64,000 bases of DNA from Lujinxingia litoralis (lineage in GTDB: Bacteria; Myxococcota_A; Bradymonadia; Bradymonadales; Bradymonadaceae). Location of the stretch: assembly GCF_003260125.1 (NCBI RefSeq), contig NZ_QHKO01000003.1, positions 62,001-126,000 on the forward strand, in the 5' to 3' direction. The notes beneath the pieces were generated by a model. It saw nothing but the letters and a program-made list of their open reading frames with translations. It searched no databases and was not told where the DNA came from. Position 1 is the stretch's first letter. Each line of letters begins with the position of its first letter. Positions 27,088 through 36,663 of this stretch are shown one piece after another. Both the position numbers and the translations under genes were made by a program.

Positions 27088-28857
27088 TTACTCCGCTGCG
27101 GGCTGTTGGGGTGAGGTAGGGGCTTTGACCGGGGGCGCGGCGGGGATGCCGCCTTTACGCGGGTCGCTGACCGCGGCCCAGCTCCCATCGGGCTGGCGTT
27201 GAATGGCCTGTATCGCGTTGTAGGCGCGACGGGTCTGCAACTGATGGCCGCGCTCGTCGAGCCCGGGGGCGAAGCGAAGGTTATCAAACTCAATGAAGAG
27301 CTGCTCGGGCAGCCACTGGTGATGCAAACGGGGCTGAGCGACGGCTTCGAGCACGTCCATCCCGAAGATCAGGGTGCCCACCAGCGTGAAGTAGGTGCCG
27401 GTGATGATGGTGGGACCGCCGCTGCCGCCCACGCTCATGTAGGGCTCTCCGCGGCGCAACACAAGGGTGGGACTCATCGAACTTAAGGGACGCTTATCGG
27501 GCGCTACGGCGTTTTGCTCATTGCCCATCAGACCATAGAGGTTGGGCTGGCCGGGGGCGATGTTAAAGTCGGCCATCTCGTTGTTGAGGATCAGGCCGAA
27601 GCTCGGGTCGTAGACCATTGAGCCAAAGCGGGTGTTGATGGTGGTGGTGCAGGCGAGCATGTTGCCGGCGGCATCGACCACGCTTAAGTGCGAGGTGCCC
27701 GGGGGATCTTCGGAGGGCGCGGTGGAGCCGTAGGCTTCGGTGGGTTTCACGCTGTTGAGCTCGATGGTCTCTCGGAGCTCGGCGGCATAGGCCTTGGAGA
27801 TCAGGCGCTCGACCGGGACGTCGACAAAGTCGGTATCGCCCAGGTACGTGGCGCGGTCGGCAAAGGCGTGTTTAATGGCCTCGACCACCAGGTGAATGGC
27901 CGGGGCGTCCCAGGCCTGAGATTCGAGTTCAAATCCCTCCAGGATGTTGAAGGCCTCGATCAAGGCCACGCCTCCGGAGGAGGGCGGGGGCATCGAGATG
28001 AGCTCGAAGTCCTGATAGGTGCCGGTCAGCGGCTCTCGCAGGCTGACCTGGTAGCGGCGCAGATCCTCCATCGTCAGGATGCCGCCGGCGGCCTGGACGC
28101 TTTCCACCATCGCCTCGGCCACCTCACCGCTATAGAAGGGCGCGACGCCCTCGTCGCGAAGAAGGGTCAGCGCCCGGGCCAGGTCCTCGCGCACCATCAG
28201 ATCGCCTTCCTGAAGAAGGTTCCCCTCCGCGTCGCTGAAGACGGCCTTGAGTGCGGGCCACTCCTCCAGGGTGGGGGCCAGCGTCTGGAGGTGGCGAGCC
28301 AGGGTCGCGCCTACCGGGAACCCCTGCTCGGCCAGTCCGAGAGCGGGGGTGACGACCTGGTCCCAGGCGAGCTGGCCGAAGCGACCATGCAAGGACCAGA
28401 TGCCGGCGGCCTCCCCGGGCACGCCCACCGCCAGGCCGCCGTGGCGAGCCAGGCCCGGCTGGACCTCGCCATCGACCACGTACATGTCGCGGTGGGCCGC
28501 GCTCGGGGCGCGCTCCCGGTAGTCGAGCACGGTGGTTTTGCCCTTTTCAACCTCGCGGTAGAGGCAAAATCCGCCGCCCCCCAGCCCCGAGGCAAAAGGA
28601 TGGACCAGCCCCAGGGTCAGCATGGCGGCCGCGCCGGCGTCGGCTGCGTTGCCGCCGGCGGCCAGCACCGCGGCGCCGGCCTCCGAGGCCAGCTGATGAT
28701 CGGCGGCGACCACCCCGTCAAACGACTGCACCCGGTGGGCCTGGTAAGTCGCGGACTCCGGCGGGGAATTCGGGGCTTGCTGGGCGTACGCCGGCAGGCC
28801 CAGTCCGGTGACCAGGGCGAATGTGACGGTGCTGAAACAATCAAGAGTTCGAGCCAT
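27088..28857 (-). CDS. ggt: Gamma-glutamyltransferase
   Basis: A 589-residue precursor of an exported enzyme that cleaves glutathione and transfers its gamma-glutamyl group. A signal peptide ends at about residue 25 (GLPAYAQQ). The catalytic Thr that becomes the new N-terminus of the small subunit is in PPGTSHLSVVDAAGNMLA, and the chain splits before it. Further conserved parts are GLGGGGFCLYRE near 95, NNEMADF and SMSPTLVLRRGEPYMSVGGSGG, which shapes the substrate pocket. It is transcribed with the pseudokinase gene that follows after three bases. Confidence 0.93.
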   Translation of the reverse strand: MARTLDCFSTVTFALVTGLGLPAYAQQAPNSPPESATYQAHRVQSFDGVVAADHQLASEAGAAVLAAGGNAADAGAAAMLTLGLVHPFASGLGGGGFCLYREVEKGKTTVLDYRERAPSAAHRDMYVVDGEVQPGLARHGGLAVGVPGEAAGIWSLHGRFGQLAWDQVVTPALGLAEQGFPVGATLARHLQTLAPTLEEWPALKAVFSDAEGNLLQEGDLMVREDLARALTLLRDEGVAPFYSGEVAEAMVESVQAAGGILTMEDLRRYQVSLREPLTGTYQDFELISMPPPSSGGVALIEAFNILEGFELESQAWDAPAIHLVVEAIKHAFADRATYLGDTDFVDVPVERLISKAYAAELRETIELNSVKPTEAYGSTAPSEDPPGTSHLSVVDAAGNMLACTTTINTRFGSMVYDPSFGLILNNEMADFNIAPGQPNLYGLMGNEQNAVAPDKRPLSSMSPTLVLRRGEPYMSVGGSGGPTIITGTYFTLVGTLIFGMDVLEAVAQPRLHHQWLPEQLFIEFDNLRFAPGLDERGHQLQTRRAYNAIQAIQRQPDGSWAAVSDPRKGGIPAAPPVKAPTSPQQPAAE

Positions 28858-29006
28858 GATCCATCCATGAGCTTGTTGACAGTAAGAGGCGACGCTCTAT
28901 GCTTCGCCGCATCGCCTCCTGGCGAATTCACGGTTTTCAACGATGATCGCCAAGTGACGCGCACATAAGCGTTTTCGCCTGGTGAACCTCCCACCACAGG
29001 TCGTTC

Positions 29007-29684
29007 ATGATGGTCCGTTCAATCTTTGGTCTCTTCGCCAAAAGTCCCTTCCCGTATATCCGAGAGATGGCCCACAAGGTCAAGGAGTGCGCCGACGAGA
29101 TACCGGTGCTCTTCGACGCGGTCTTTGAGGGCGACCAGGACAAGGTCAAGGCCATCGCCGAGAACATCAGCCATCTGGAGCATGAGGTGGATGTGGTCAA
29201 GACCCGCATCCGCGACAGTCTGCCCAAGACGATCTTTATGTCGGTGGACCGTCGTGACCTCCTCGACGTGTTGGCCTCGCTCGACGCGATTGCCGACAAC
29301 GCCGAAGACGTCGGCATTCTCTTTACGCTGCGTAAGATGGAGCCCCACCCCGAGCTTGTGCCGCAGCTCAAAAAGCTGGTGCGTCGGGTGATGACCACGG
29401 TGGATAAGGCCGTGGAGATCGTCGATGCGCTGGAGGTTTTGGCCGACGTCAGCTTCACCGGTCCGGAGGCCGAGCGGGTGCTCTTGATGATCGATGAGCT
29501 CAACCGCCTGGAGCACGAGGCGGACCTGGTGCAGGACGCCCTGGCCCGGCTGCTCTTTGCGATGGAGGATGACATCAAGCCGGGCAGCCTGATGCTGTGG
29601 AACAAGATCTTTAACAAGGTCGGCGACATGGCCAACGCCGCCGAGAAGATGGGCAACCGCCTGCGCCTGTTCATGTCGAAGTAA
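29007..29684 (+). CDS. DUF47 family PhoU-like protein
   Basis: A 225-residue all-helical protein of the DUF47 (YkaA/PhoU_div) family. It starts RSIFGLFAKSPFPYIREMAHKV and contains E/D-rich helices such as LEHEVDVVKTRIRDSLPKTIF, which in PhoU-like proteins bind metal clusters. The next gene encodes a Pit transporter, and this DUF47-pit pairing is widespread, so it probably controls phosphate uptake. Two adjacent ATGs (29007 and 29010) compete for the start; no clear ribosome site is seen. Confidence 0.9.
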   Translation: MMVRSIFGLFAKSPFPYIREMAHKVKECADEIPVLFDAVFEGDQDKVKAIAENISHLEHEVDVVKTRIRDSLPKTIFMSVDRRDLLDVLASLDAIADNAEDVGILFTLRKMEPHPELVPQLKKLVRRVMTTVDKAVEIVDALEVLADVSFTGPEAERVLLMIDELNRLEHEADLVQDALARLLFAMEDDIKPGSLMLWNKIFNKVGDMANAAEKMGNRLRLFMSK

Positions 29685-29809
29685 AGCCTGGAAGCATTGA
29701 GAACTGCCGTGCCCGTTTTCCGGGTGCGGCCCGCTGTCGCGCATCGGGTCTGCAGAAGGCCGAGCTGGCGGCAGTGATCAGCGAACCGTAGTACCGGGAG
29801 CATATCTCC

Positions 29810-31108
29810 ATGGGTGTGGAACTGATCCTCTGGGTGGCCATCGCGTTTGGCTTTTATATGGCGTGGAGTATTGGCGCCAACGACGCGGCCAACGCCATGG
29901 GCACCAGCGTTGGCTCCAAGGCCATCTCGTTTAAAGAAGCGGTGATCATCGCCGCGATTTTTGAGTTCTCCGGCGCGTTCATCGCCGGCTCCTCGGTGAC
30001 CGATACGATGCGCCGGGGCATCATCGATCCTCTTCTCTTCAACGATCCGGCGGTGGTGGGGACCACCGAGGGGTCCACGCTCTTTATGCTGGGGATGCTG
30101 GCGGCCTTGATCTCGGCGGCGCTCTGGCTGCACCTGGCGGCGATGCTGGGGTGGCCGGTCTCGACCACGCACTCCATCGTGGGCGCCATCACCGGGTTTG
30201 GGGTGGTGGCTGTGGGGCCCTCCTACATTCAGTGGGGCACGCTGGCCAAGATCGTGAGCAGCTGGGCGGTGAGCCCGCTGACGGGAGGGATTCTGGCCTT
30301 CCTGGTCTTTACCGTGGTGCGCAAAATGATCTTCGATGCGCCCAATCCGGTGGCGGCCGTCAAGCGCTGGAGTCCGGTGCTGGTCTTTCCGGTCTTTGTG
30401 GTGCTGGCGCTGGTGATCTTCCTTAAGGGAATGCCCGGCGTCGATCTGGAGTCCTACGGCATTGGCAACACCGAGATCTGGATGCTTTCGGCCCTGGTCG
30501 GGGTGGTGGGCTCGGCGATCAGTGCGTTCTTTGTGCGCAAGATCGATCCGCCCGAGGGCGATGACCCGCAGCTGCACGTGGCCAAAGTTGAGCGGGTCTT
30601 CCGCTACCTGCAGATCGCCACGGCCTGTTTTGTGGCCTTTGCTCACGGTTCCAACGACGTGGCCAACTCCATCGGACCGCTGGCCGCGATTGTGGGCACC
30701 TTCAATGAGGGCGCCATCACCGCGAAGGTGCCCGTGCCCACCTGGGTGCTCCTGCTGGGTGGCGCCGGCATCGTGGTGGGTCTGGCGACCTACGGTTACA
30801 AGGTCATCGAGACCATCGGGACGAAGATCACCGAGATCACGCCTTCGCGTGGGTTCGCCGCGGAGTTCGGGGCGGCGTCCACGATTTTGATGGGGAGTCA
30901 GCTGGGCCTGCCGATCTCGACCACGCATACGGTGGTCGGGGCGGTGATCGGCGTGGGTTTTGCCCGCGGGATGACGGCGCTCAACCTGGGCATCATCTGG
31001 AACATCGTGAAGTCGTGGGTCTACACCCTGCCGGTGGCCGCGGGCTCGACCATCGCCATCTACTTTGTCATGAAGACGGCCTGGTCGGCGTTTATCTCGC
31101 CGCTCTAA
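29810..31108 (+). CDS. pit: Low-affinity inorganic phosphate transporter (Pit family)
   Basis: A 432-residue PiT symporter with about ten to twelve membrane helices. Both internal repeats keep the signature: GANDAANAMGTSVGS near residue 23 and FAHGSNDVANSIGP near residue 280, which line the phosphate site. LGWPVSTTHSIVGAI and GLPISTTHTVVGAV are the paired repeats after them. It uses a proton or sodium gradient; the coupling ion cannot be told. The gap of 125 bp after the DUF47 gene has no terminator, so they are likely one operon. Confidence 0.93.
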   Translation: MGVELILWVAIAFGFYMAWSIGANDAANAMGTSVGSKAISFKEAVIIAAIFEFSGAFIAGSSVTDTMRRGIIDPLLFNDPAVVGTTEGSTLFMLGMLAALISAALWLHLAAMLGWPVSTTHSIVGAITGFGVVAVGPSYIQWGTLAKIVSSWAVSPLTGGILAFLVFTVVRKMIFDAPNPVAAVKRWSPVLVFPVFVVLALVIFLKGMPGVDLESYGIGNTEIWMLSALVGVVGSAISAFFVRKIDPPEGDDPQLHVAKVERVFRYLQIATACFVAFAHGSNDVANSIGPLAAIVGTFNEGAITAKVPVPTWVLLLGGAGIVVGLATYGYKVIETIGTKITEITPSRGFAAEFGAASTILMGSQLGLPISTTHTVVGAVIGVGFARGMTALNLGIIWNIVKSWVYTLPVAAGSTIAIYFVMKTAWSAFISPL

Positions 31109-31133
31109 AGCTCTTACCGGACGGCGGCGTCGC

Positions 31134-32072
31134 TCAGACGTCGTCGATCCAGTCTTGAATGCGCTCGAGGTTCAGGGGAGAGATCCCCCGGGCCTCGAGC
31201 GTTTGTTTTAGGGGGCGAGTGTGCAGCTGAAACTCATGGTCGCTCAGCCCCTGTTGGACCTCTCGCTGGTAGTCCTGGGTTTCGAAGTAGTGCCGCAGGC
31301 GCTCGGAGATCGGGTAGACCATCAGCTGCTGAAACCACTGGAAAGGCTCTTTTCGGGGGGCGTTTTTGTTTTCGATCATCTCCCAGTAGAGCCCCCAGGA
31401 GGCGGCGGCCACCGAGGTTTCGGTCAGGGGGAGGACATCGCGGCATAACGCCAGAAACGCACCCTGCCAGTAGGGGTCGAAGTGGCGAAACTCCTCGCTG
31501 TAGAAGATCGCGTTGTGGAAGTAGGAGGGCACGGTGACCATGGCGGCCATGCCCAGACGCTGGCAGACGTTTCGCAGCAGCTCCAGTACCTGGGGGCCGA
31601 CGCCCAGCCCGGGGTAGCGCTGGCCGGGCAGGGGCGGGCGCTCGGGGCTGAAGTCGGCGGCCGGGTTCTGCAGTTGCAGCCACTCGATGTTGAGCACGGG
31701 CACATGGGTGGTGGGTTGGTCGCCCAGGCCCGGGGCCTGGAGGAAGTCGCGCCGTACCAGCAACTCGACCAGGGGGGCCTCGCACTCGGGCTTCCCGCTC
31801 CAGATGCGCAGGAGGTGCTCGTCCGGATCGTCGGTGCGCAGCTCCAGGCGCTGATCGATAAAGCCGATGCGCTCTAAGTCGCGGATAAAGCCGTACTTCT
31901 CCAGCGCGATGCGCAGCCCCTCTTCGGTGTAGAATCCCAGCCAGAGCGACTCATCCTGGCCGAAGAGATCCGTGAGCAACGAGATGTCTTCGAGGCTTTC
32001 GCTGCCCTGCTGAAGCTCGCCGCGGGTGAGCAGCGTGTAGATCTCTTCATACCGTTCTCGAAAACGCGTCAT
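31134..32072 (-). CDS. Conserved hypothetical protein
   Basis: A 312-residue soluble protein that I cannot assign. It begins MTRFRERYEEIYTLLTRGEL and has regular alternation of helices and strands, with motifs such as GFYTEEGLRIALEKYGF, VTVPSYFHNAIFYSEEFRHFDPYW and LYWEMIENKNAP. No signal peptide, membrane helix or nucleotide site is seen. The frame is open 43 codons further upstream, but those are Pro/Arg-rich and overlap the promoter region, so the ATG at 32072 is chosen. It shares no operon with its neighbours on strong evidence. Confidence 0.7.
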   Translation of the reverse strand: MTRFRERYEEIYTLLTRGELQQGSESLEDISLLTDLFGQDESLWLGFYTEEGLRIALEKYGFIRDLERIGFIDQRLELRTDDPDEHLLRIWSGKPECEAPLVELLVRRDFLQAPGLGDQPTTHVPVLNIEWLQLQNPAADFSPERPPLPGQRYPGLGVGPQVLELLRNVCQRLGMAAMVTVPSYFHNAIFYSEEFRHFDPYWQGAFLALCRDVLPLTETSVAAASWGLYWEMIENKNAPRKEPFQWFQQLMVYPISERLRHYFETQDYQREVQQGLSDHEFQLHTRPLKQTLEARGISPLNLERIQDWIDDV

Positions 32073-32210
32073 CGTCGGGGCGCTCCGCGGCGGAGGGGGT
32101 CGGGTAGGGAAAGGCGCCAAAGTGCGCCCGGCGGGGAGACCCGGGGGCCAGAGGGAGTGAGGGCTGGCCGCAAGTATAGGTGCGCCCCGACGCGGTGCCA
32201 AGCCGGATGC

Positions 32211-32975
32211 TCAGGGGGCCGGGGGCTCGGATTGGGGCGGGGCGACGGCGTAGGTCGGGGGGCCGAAGGGGCCAAAATGAGGGGCGGGCGCGCGGTCATC
32301 GACGTGTTGAGCGATGTAGGCGTAGGCCTGTCCGGGCCGGGCGCTGCGATCGAGAAAGCGGGCGCCGGCCGCGGGCTCCAGGTCGGCCAGGGGCTCCCAG
32401 GGGGCGTCGCCTTCTGCGGGGTCAGCCGGGAGCGCCCGGCGCATCAGGCGAGTGCGCTGAGCGGGTCTGGCCTGCCAGTGGAGGAGGAGGCCTTCCGGGG
32501 TGCTGGTGACGTCGAATGTGGAGGGGGGAGCGGGGAGCGCTCGCGAAGACGTCTCCAGGGAAGCGGAGAGCTCCCAGCCCTCTGCGGAGGCATCCTGCGG
32601 GGAGGTCAGCAGGGTGTAGCGCAGGTTCTGGCGAGCGACGCCCTGCGGGTCCAGGAGCTCCAACGCGCCTTGTCGCCAGGCGTGTTGCTGCGGCTCGGAG
32701 AGGACCAGATCGTAGAGAGGGGTGGCCGGCTCGTCTCCCTGCTGGCGTTCCAGGCGCAGGCGTGCGGGGGCGGCGGTGGGGGAGGGGGGGATGCGCAGGT
32801 AGAGGCCGCGCTCACTGACGCGGCTGACCTCCAGGCGGGTCGCCGCGGCCGGGGCAGGTGCCACCACCGGCGGGCGCAGCGCCGGGCAGGCGCTCAGAAA
32901 GAGCGCCACGCCCGGGCCGAGGCAGAACATCAGCAGCGCGCGCCGGGCGCCGCTTATCGGCTTTAGAACTTCCAC
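32211..32975 (-). CDS. Putative lipoprotein with fibronectin-like domain
   Basis: A 254-residue exported protein. A basic start and hydrophobic stretch end in the lipobox LFLSAC (Cys30), so it should be lipidated. The rest reads as two beta-sandwich modules of the fibronectin III type, judged by TFDVTSTPEGLLLHWQA, a Leu/Trp core pattern, and RPGQAYAYIAQHV. Pro/Ala-rich segments join them. Its start overlaps the stop of the beta-barrel gene by 13 bp, so they are translated from one mRNA and may meet in the outer membrane. Confidence 0.75.
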   Translation of the reverse strand: MEVLKPISGARRALLMFCLGPGVALFLSACPALRPPVVAPAPAAATRLEVSRVSERGLYLRIPPSPTAAPARLRLERQQGDEPATPLYDLVLSEPQQHAWRQGALELLDPQGVARQNLRYTLLTSPQDASAEGWELSASLETSSRALPAPPSTFDVTSTPEGLLLHWQARPAQRTRLMRRALPADPAEGDAPWEPLADLEPAAGARFLDRSARPGQAYAYIAQHVDDRAPAPHFGPFGPPTYAVAPPQSEPPAP

Positions 32976-35053
32976 ATCAGGCGGCCCTGCAGGGTCCAGG
33001 CCAGTTCGGCGTTGACCGAGTCTCCAAAGGGACCCAGGTCACCGTAGTGGTTAAAGCGGGGGCGATCGGGGCGCGCGCCCATGCCGGCGAAGGGGAAGAG
33101 CACACCGGCGTCGACGGCGGCCAGGAAGGTGTCGGTGGAGATGTAGCGCAGCGATGCGTCGAACTCCAGGCCCAGCCAGGGCTCTCCGGAGGGGGTGCCG
33201 GCGGCGTTGAGGGCCCGCGAGGCGATGGCGTCGAGCTGAAACTCCATGCGCTGGCTGTTGTTATCCAAAAAGCGGGCCACCGCGTAGGGGTTGGCGTAGG
33301 CGGCGTTGCTCACCGTGCCGATGACCTCGCGGAAGAGGATCAGGTCGACGTGGTAGTCGGGGCTAAAGCGCATGAAGTCGAGCTGGTCAGCGGCGCTGGC
33401 GCCCCAGCCCCAGTTGGGCGTCTCGCCACCGGAGGCCAGGCCGGCGTTGAGGCCAAAGCTGACCGGTCCGCCCAGATCGAACTCCGACTCCAGGGCCAGG
33501 CCGTACTGCAACACCGACTTGGAGGTGGGGTTGCCGTCGGCGTCGGTGGAGCAGGCCGAGGCGTTGTTGTCGCGCTGGGAGTCGTCGAAGCAGTTGGTCT
33601 GGCCGCCACGATCGGCATCAAAGCCCACCGCGCCGGCGGTGGTGTTATCCACGTTGCCAAAGGTGCCCAGCGCTTCGAGTTCCAGGCGGATCTTGCGGTC
33701 CTCGGCGGGCTCCCAGAGCATCTGGGCCCAGACGTCGGCGGTGTAGATGTTGAGGCCGCGGTAAATCAGGGTCGGGGCCGCCTCGGTGCTCAGCCCGCTC
33801 TCGTCGATGAGCGTCGTGGCGCGGTTGTGGCGGCCGGTGACGTAGAGGCCGCCGTTGAAGACCGGCCGGCGCGAATGGTGGAGGGCGTGGGCCTGACGCT
33901 CGCGGTCGGCGCGACTCAGCGGGCTGCGCCAGACCTGAGCCGTCCACTGGTGCGTGCCGTCCAGGCGGCTGAGTTCGTGGGGCGTGCCGTGATCATAGCC
34001 CAGACGATCGCTGACCACACCGGCGGAGGCGAAGTCGTAGGCGGCCATGATGTTGAAGTCCCAGGCCCGGGTACGCAGCGAGATGCGATCGACCTGGTCG
34101 CCGAAGTCGCAGTCATCGCAGGCGCCGTCGTTGGCCAGGATGCCCAGGCCCCAGTCGTTGAGCATGCGCCCGGCCGAGAGCGTTCCGAAGAAGGCGTCGA
34201 CTTCGCCGTAGGCGCGGCGCAGGCGCAGCACCGGGGCGCCGGTGCTGGAGGTGTCCAGGAGCCGGCGGTCAGCAGCCGGCATGCCCGGCTCAAAGAAGCT
34301 GTGGCGAGGATCGGCGCCCAGGGCGACGTTGTCCAAAAGGTCGACCTCGGTGATCACCCGCAGGTTTTCTTTGATGTGGAAGGTCGGGGCGATGCGCAGG
34401 CGCAGGTCGCTGGTCCAGAGGTTTTTGGCCTCGGGGTTGGCCGGGGCGTCGCTCGGGCTGACCGTCTCCAGGGGCGGAAGCACCGCGGAGGTGCCCCCGG
34501 TGCCCAGGTCAAATCCGACCCGGGCCCGGCTGCGTACGCGCAGGTAGCCCTCAAGCTCCACGAAGGGGAAGTTCGAGAGGGGCGTCAGTCGGTCGAGCAG
34601 CGTGTCGTCAATGGCTGCAGCCGGTACAAAGTCGATGTCTTCGGCCAGATCGTCGAAGTCGGAGAAGTCATCCTGGGGCCAGTCGTCCTCGGCGGGCTCG
34701 GTGCTCTCGGGCGGGGCCTGCTGCACGAGCTGCGGGGCCGCCTCGGCGGGGGCCGGTGGCGGGAGGGGCTGACCCTCCTGGGCGGTGGTTTCCGCGTTCG
34801 GGTCGGCTTCCGCATCCCCATCTTCGGCGGGGGCCGCTGCTTCGGAGGTTTCGGAAGTCTCGGAAGTTTCGGCGACTTCGGCGGCTCCGAGTTCTTCGGA
34901 GGCCTGGGGTTGAGAGGCCTCGGGTTCCGGGGCCGAAGGTTCGGCTGAGGAGTCAGCAGCACCGGACGCGTTCTGGTCTTGAGCCAGGGCGTGGGTGGGG
35001 AGCGCCAGAGCCAGCACCAGGAGGACGCCAAACACAGAAGAAGAGCATTTCAT
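32963..35053 (-). CDS. Outer-membrane beta-barrel protein (TIGR04551-like)
   Basis: A 696-residue protein with a signal peptide ending ALPTHALAQ (about residue 25). A long acidic region (26-125) rich in Glu, Ala, Pro and Ser follows, with repeated TSETSETSE. From about 150 on the chain is beta-barrel-like with alternating aromatic strands and conserved GRMLNDWGLGILANDGACDDCDFGDQ, which I recognise as a TIGR04551 feature of deltaproteobacterial outer-membrane proteins. The barrel ends in phenylalanine (RLMWKF), the usual sorting signal for outer-membrane insertion. ATG 35053 is chosen because the signal peptide begins there. Its transported substrate is unknown. Confidence 0.82.
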   Translation of the reverse strand: MKCSSSVFGVLLVLALALPTHALAQDQNASGAADSSAEPSAPEPEASQPQASEELGAAEVAETSETSETSEAAAPAEDGDAEADPNAETTAQEGQPLPPPAPAEAAPQLVQQAPPESTEPAEDDWPQDDFSDFDDLAEDIDFVPAAAIDDTLLDRLTPLSNFPFVELEGYLRVRSRARVGFDLGTGGTSAVLPPLETVSPSDAPANPEAKNLWTSDLRLRIAPTFHIKENLRVITEVDLLDNVALGADPRHSFFEPGMPAADRRLLDTSSTGAPVLRLRRAYGEVDAFFGTLSAGRMLNDWGLGILANDGACDDCDFGDQVDRISLRTRAWDFNIMAAYDFASAGVVSDRLGYDHGTPHELSRLDGTHQWTAQVWRSPLSRADRERQAHALHHSRRPVFNGGLYVTGRHNRATTLIDESGLSTEAAPTLIYRGLNIYTADVWAQMLWEPAEDRKIRLELEALGTFGNVDNTTAGAVGFDADRGGQTNCFDDSQRDNNASACSTDADGNPTSKSVLQYGLALESEFDLGGPVSFGLNAGLASGGETPNWGWGASAADQLDFMRFSPDYHVDLILFREVIGTVSNAAYANPYAVARFLDNNSQRMEFQLDAIASRALNAAGTPSGEPWLGLEFDASLRYISTDTFLAAVDAGVLFPFAGMGARPDRPRFNHYGDLGPFGDSVNAELAWTLQGRLMWKF

Positions 35054-35232
35054 GGGGAGCCTATCGAGCCGGGCGTAGAAAAATTCCACACAAAGGGGGG
35101 CGGACGCTAACACGCACCCCGGGGGGGGTCAAGGTGGCCGCTGGAGCGCCAAATTGAAGGTCGAAGTGCGGTGGTTACCTTTGTTTAGACGGTGCCACGC
35201 GATGGGGTTGTAACGCGACGACGAGGTGCGCG

Positions 35233-35715
35233 ATGGAGATCTTCTGGAGGCAGGCCGTATTGGCCGGGGTGATGGGGGTGGCCCTGATGACCATGGCGAT
35301 GGTCGCGGGCAGGGTCATGGGCCTGTCGACGGATATGGTGCGGGCGATCGGGTTGGTGGTGGTGCCGGATCGGGACCGACACCTGGTGTACCTGGTCGGG
35401 GGGATTGCGCACCTGATTATGGGGGCGCTCTTTGGCGTGGGATACGCGGTGCTGCTCACCCTGGTCGGGGCGGCGGCGATCCCGGGGGTGGCCGCGGCCT
35501 GGGGTGCGCTCTTTGGGGCGTTGCACGGCGTGGCGGTCGGGGCGGCGCTGGGCGCGCTACCGGCGGTGCACCCGCGGATGGGACCGGGGGAGGTGCTCAG
35601 TGCGCCGGGCTTCTTCGGGCGTTACATCGGGGTCGGGATGCCGGTGTTTCTGATCATTTTGCACGTGATCTACGGCGTGGTCGTGGCCGTGGTGTACAGC
35701 GCCGGGTTTGGGTGA
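35233..35715 (+). CDS. Small membrane protein, four helices
   Basis: A 160-residue protein with four hydrophobic segments at about 8-30, 50-75, 80-105 and 130-155. Between the first two is a polar loop, LSTDMVRAIGLVVVPDRDRH. Glycines are abundant and a His lies in each of helices two and four. I know no family by name. It stands between a divergent promoter region (35054-35232, nothing else seen) and a convergent LOG gene, and it is probably expressed alone. Confidence 0.7.
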   Translation: MEIFWRQAVLAGVMGVALMTMAMVAGRVMGLSTDMVRAIGLVVVPDRDRHLVYLVGGIAHLIMGALFGVGYAVLLTLVGAAAIPGVAAAWGALFGALHGVAVGAALGALPAVHPRMGPGEVLSAPGFFGRYIGVGMPVFLIILHVIYGVVVAVVYSAGFG

Positions 35716-35745
35716 GTTCGCCCCCCCGGGCGAGTCGCCTCGGGC

Positions 35746-36333
35746 TCAGATCTCGTCGCGGGCCATCCAGATTTGGGTGAGCGGCCAGGTAAAGCCCTCC
35801 ATCCGGTCTAGGAGGCGCTCGGGATCATCTTCGACCAGCAGGAGTTCGCGGTGGGAGCGCTTGAGAAAGCCGCTCTCCACGGCGTGATCGAGGAAGGTCA
35901 AAAAGGGATCGAAGTAGCCGAGCAGGTTGTAGATGCCGATGGGGCGCTGGTGAATGCCGAGTTGAGACCAGGTCACCACCTCGCAGAGTTCCTCAAAGGT
36001 GCCCATGCCCCCGGGCATGGCGACAAAGCCCTGGCTCTTTTCGATCATCAGCGCTTTGCGCTGGTGCATGCTATCGACCATGTGCAGCTCATCGAGCCCC
36101 GGATGGCCGGCTTCTTTGGTGGAGAGACCGTGGGGGAGGATACCGATGGCGCGGCCACCGGCCTCCAGGACCGAGTCGGCGATTGCCCCCATCATTCCGA
36201 AGCGCGAACCTCCGTAGACCAGCGCACACTGGCGCCGGGCCATGGCGTTGCCCAGCGCGCGGGCCCCGTCGACGAAGCGAGGGTCATTTCCGGGGCTGGA
36301 TCCGCAATACACACAGAGGGAGGCGAGGCTCAT
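35746..36333 (-). CDS. LOG family protein (TIGR00730), nucleotide phosphoribohydrolase
   Basis: A 195-residue Rossmann-fold enzyme of the LOG/YvdD type. Members split N6-modified AMP into free base and ribose 5-phosphate. It has the nucleotide loop VYGGSRFGMMGAIADSVLEAGG and the catalytic signature PGGMGTFEELCEVVTWSQLG with Arg and Glu in expected places. Bacterial members may also act on plain nucleotide monophosphates, so a cytokinin role need not be assumed. Confidence 0.9.
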   Translation of the reverse strand: MSLASLCVYCGSSPGNDPRFVDGARALGNAMARRQCALVYGGSRFGMMGAIADSVLEAGGRAIGILPHGLSTKEAGHPGLDELHMVDSMHQRKALMIEKSQGFVAMPGGMGTFEELCEVVTWSQLGIHQRPIGIYNLLGYFDPFLTFLDHAVESGFLKRSHRELLLVEDDPERLLDRMEGFTWPLTQIWMARDEI

Positions 36334-36488
36334 CGGGTACTCCTGGAGGTCTTAAGGGGGGGAGGGCATGGTGTGGGCGCGCGTTGATCGCGATCCACGG
36401 GGCCATTGAACTCTCTAGTAACGCGCCCTCTTAGAGGTGTCGAGGCTCGGGAGGAGCGCGTCGGGAAATGGGCGCCGGGGGATGTGTG

Positions 36489-36517
36489 TTGTCACCGTGG
36501 CCTGCATTGCGTAGATT
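36489..36517 (+). promoter_or_regulatory. Sigma-70 promoter of the fur-family gene
   Basis: TTGTCA, a 17-bp spacer and TAGATT lie in the 330-bp gap 36334-36663. The start should be near 36525, leaving a leader of about 140 nt. An AT-rich patch at 36630-36655 (GAATTCATATGGTCATTA) close to the start codon may be a repressor site. I see nothing else in this gap. Confidence 0.6.
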
Positions 36518-36663
36518 GCGCGGGCAGACCGGCCGGCGCCGCGCCCATAAAGGGCTAAGTGCCCTCAGCGCCTTGAGGAATCTTCCCGGATGTCGGGGGA
36601 ACCAGGGCCGCGCCTTCAACGGGGCGTCTGAATTCATATGGTCATTAACCCAGGCAGAGTATC

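Noticed and set aside
32858..34948. A 696-codon open frame on the plus strand opposite the outer-membrane protein gene
   Set aside because: It is a shadow of GC-rich codon use; its translation is Gly/Val/Ala/Arg-rich with no domain, and the minus frame has a signal peptide, barrel strands and C-terminal Phe.
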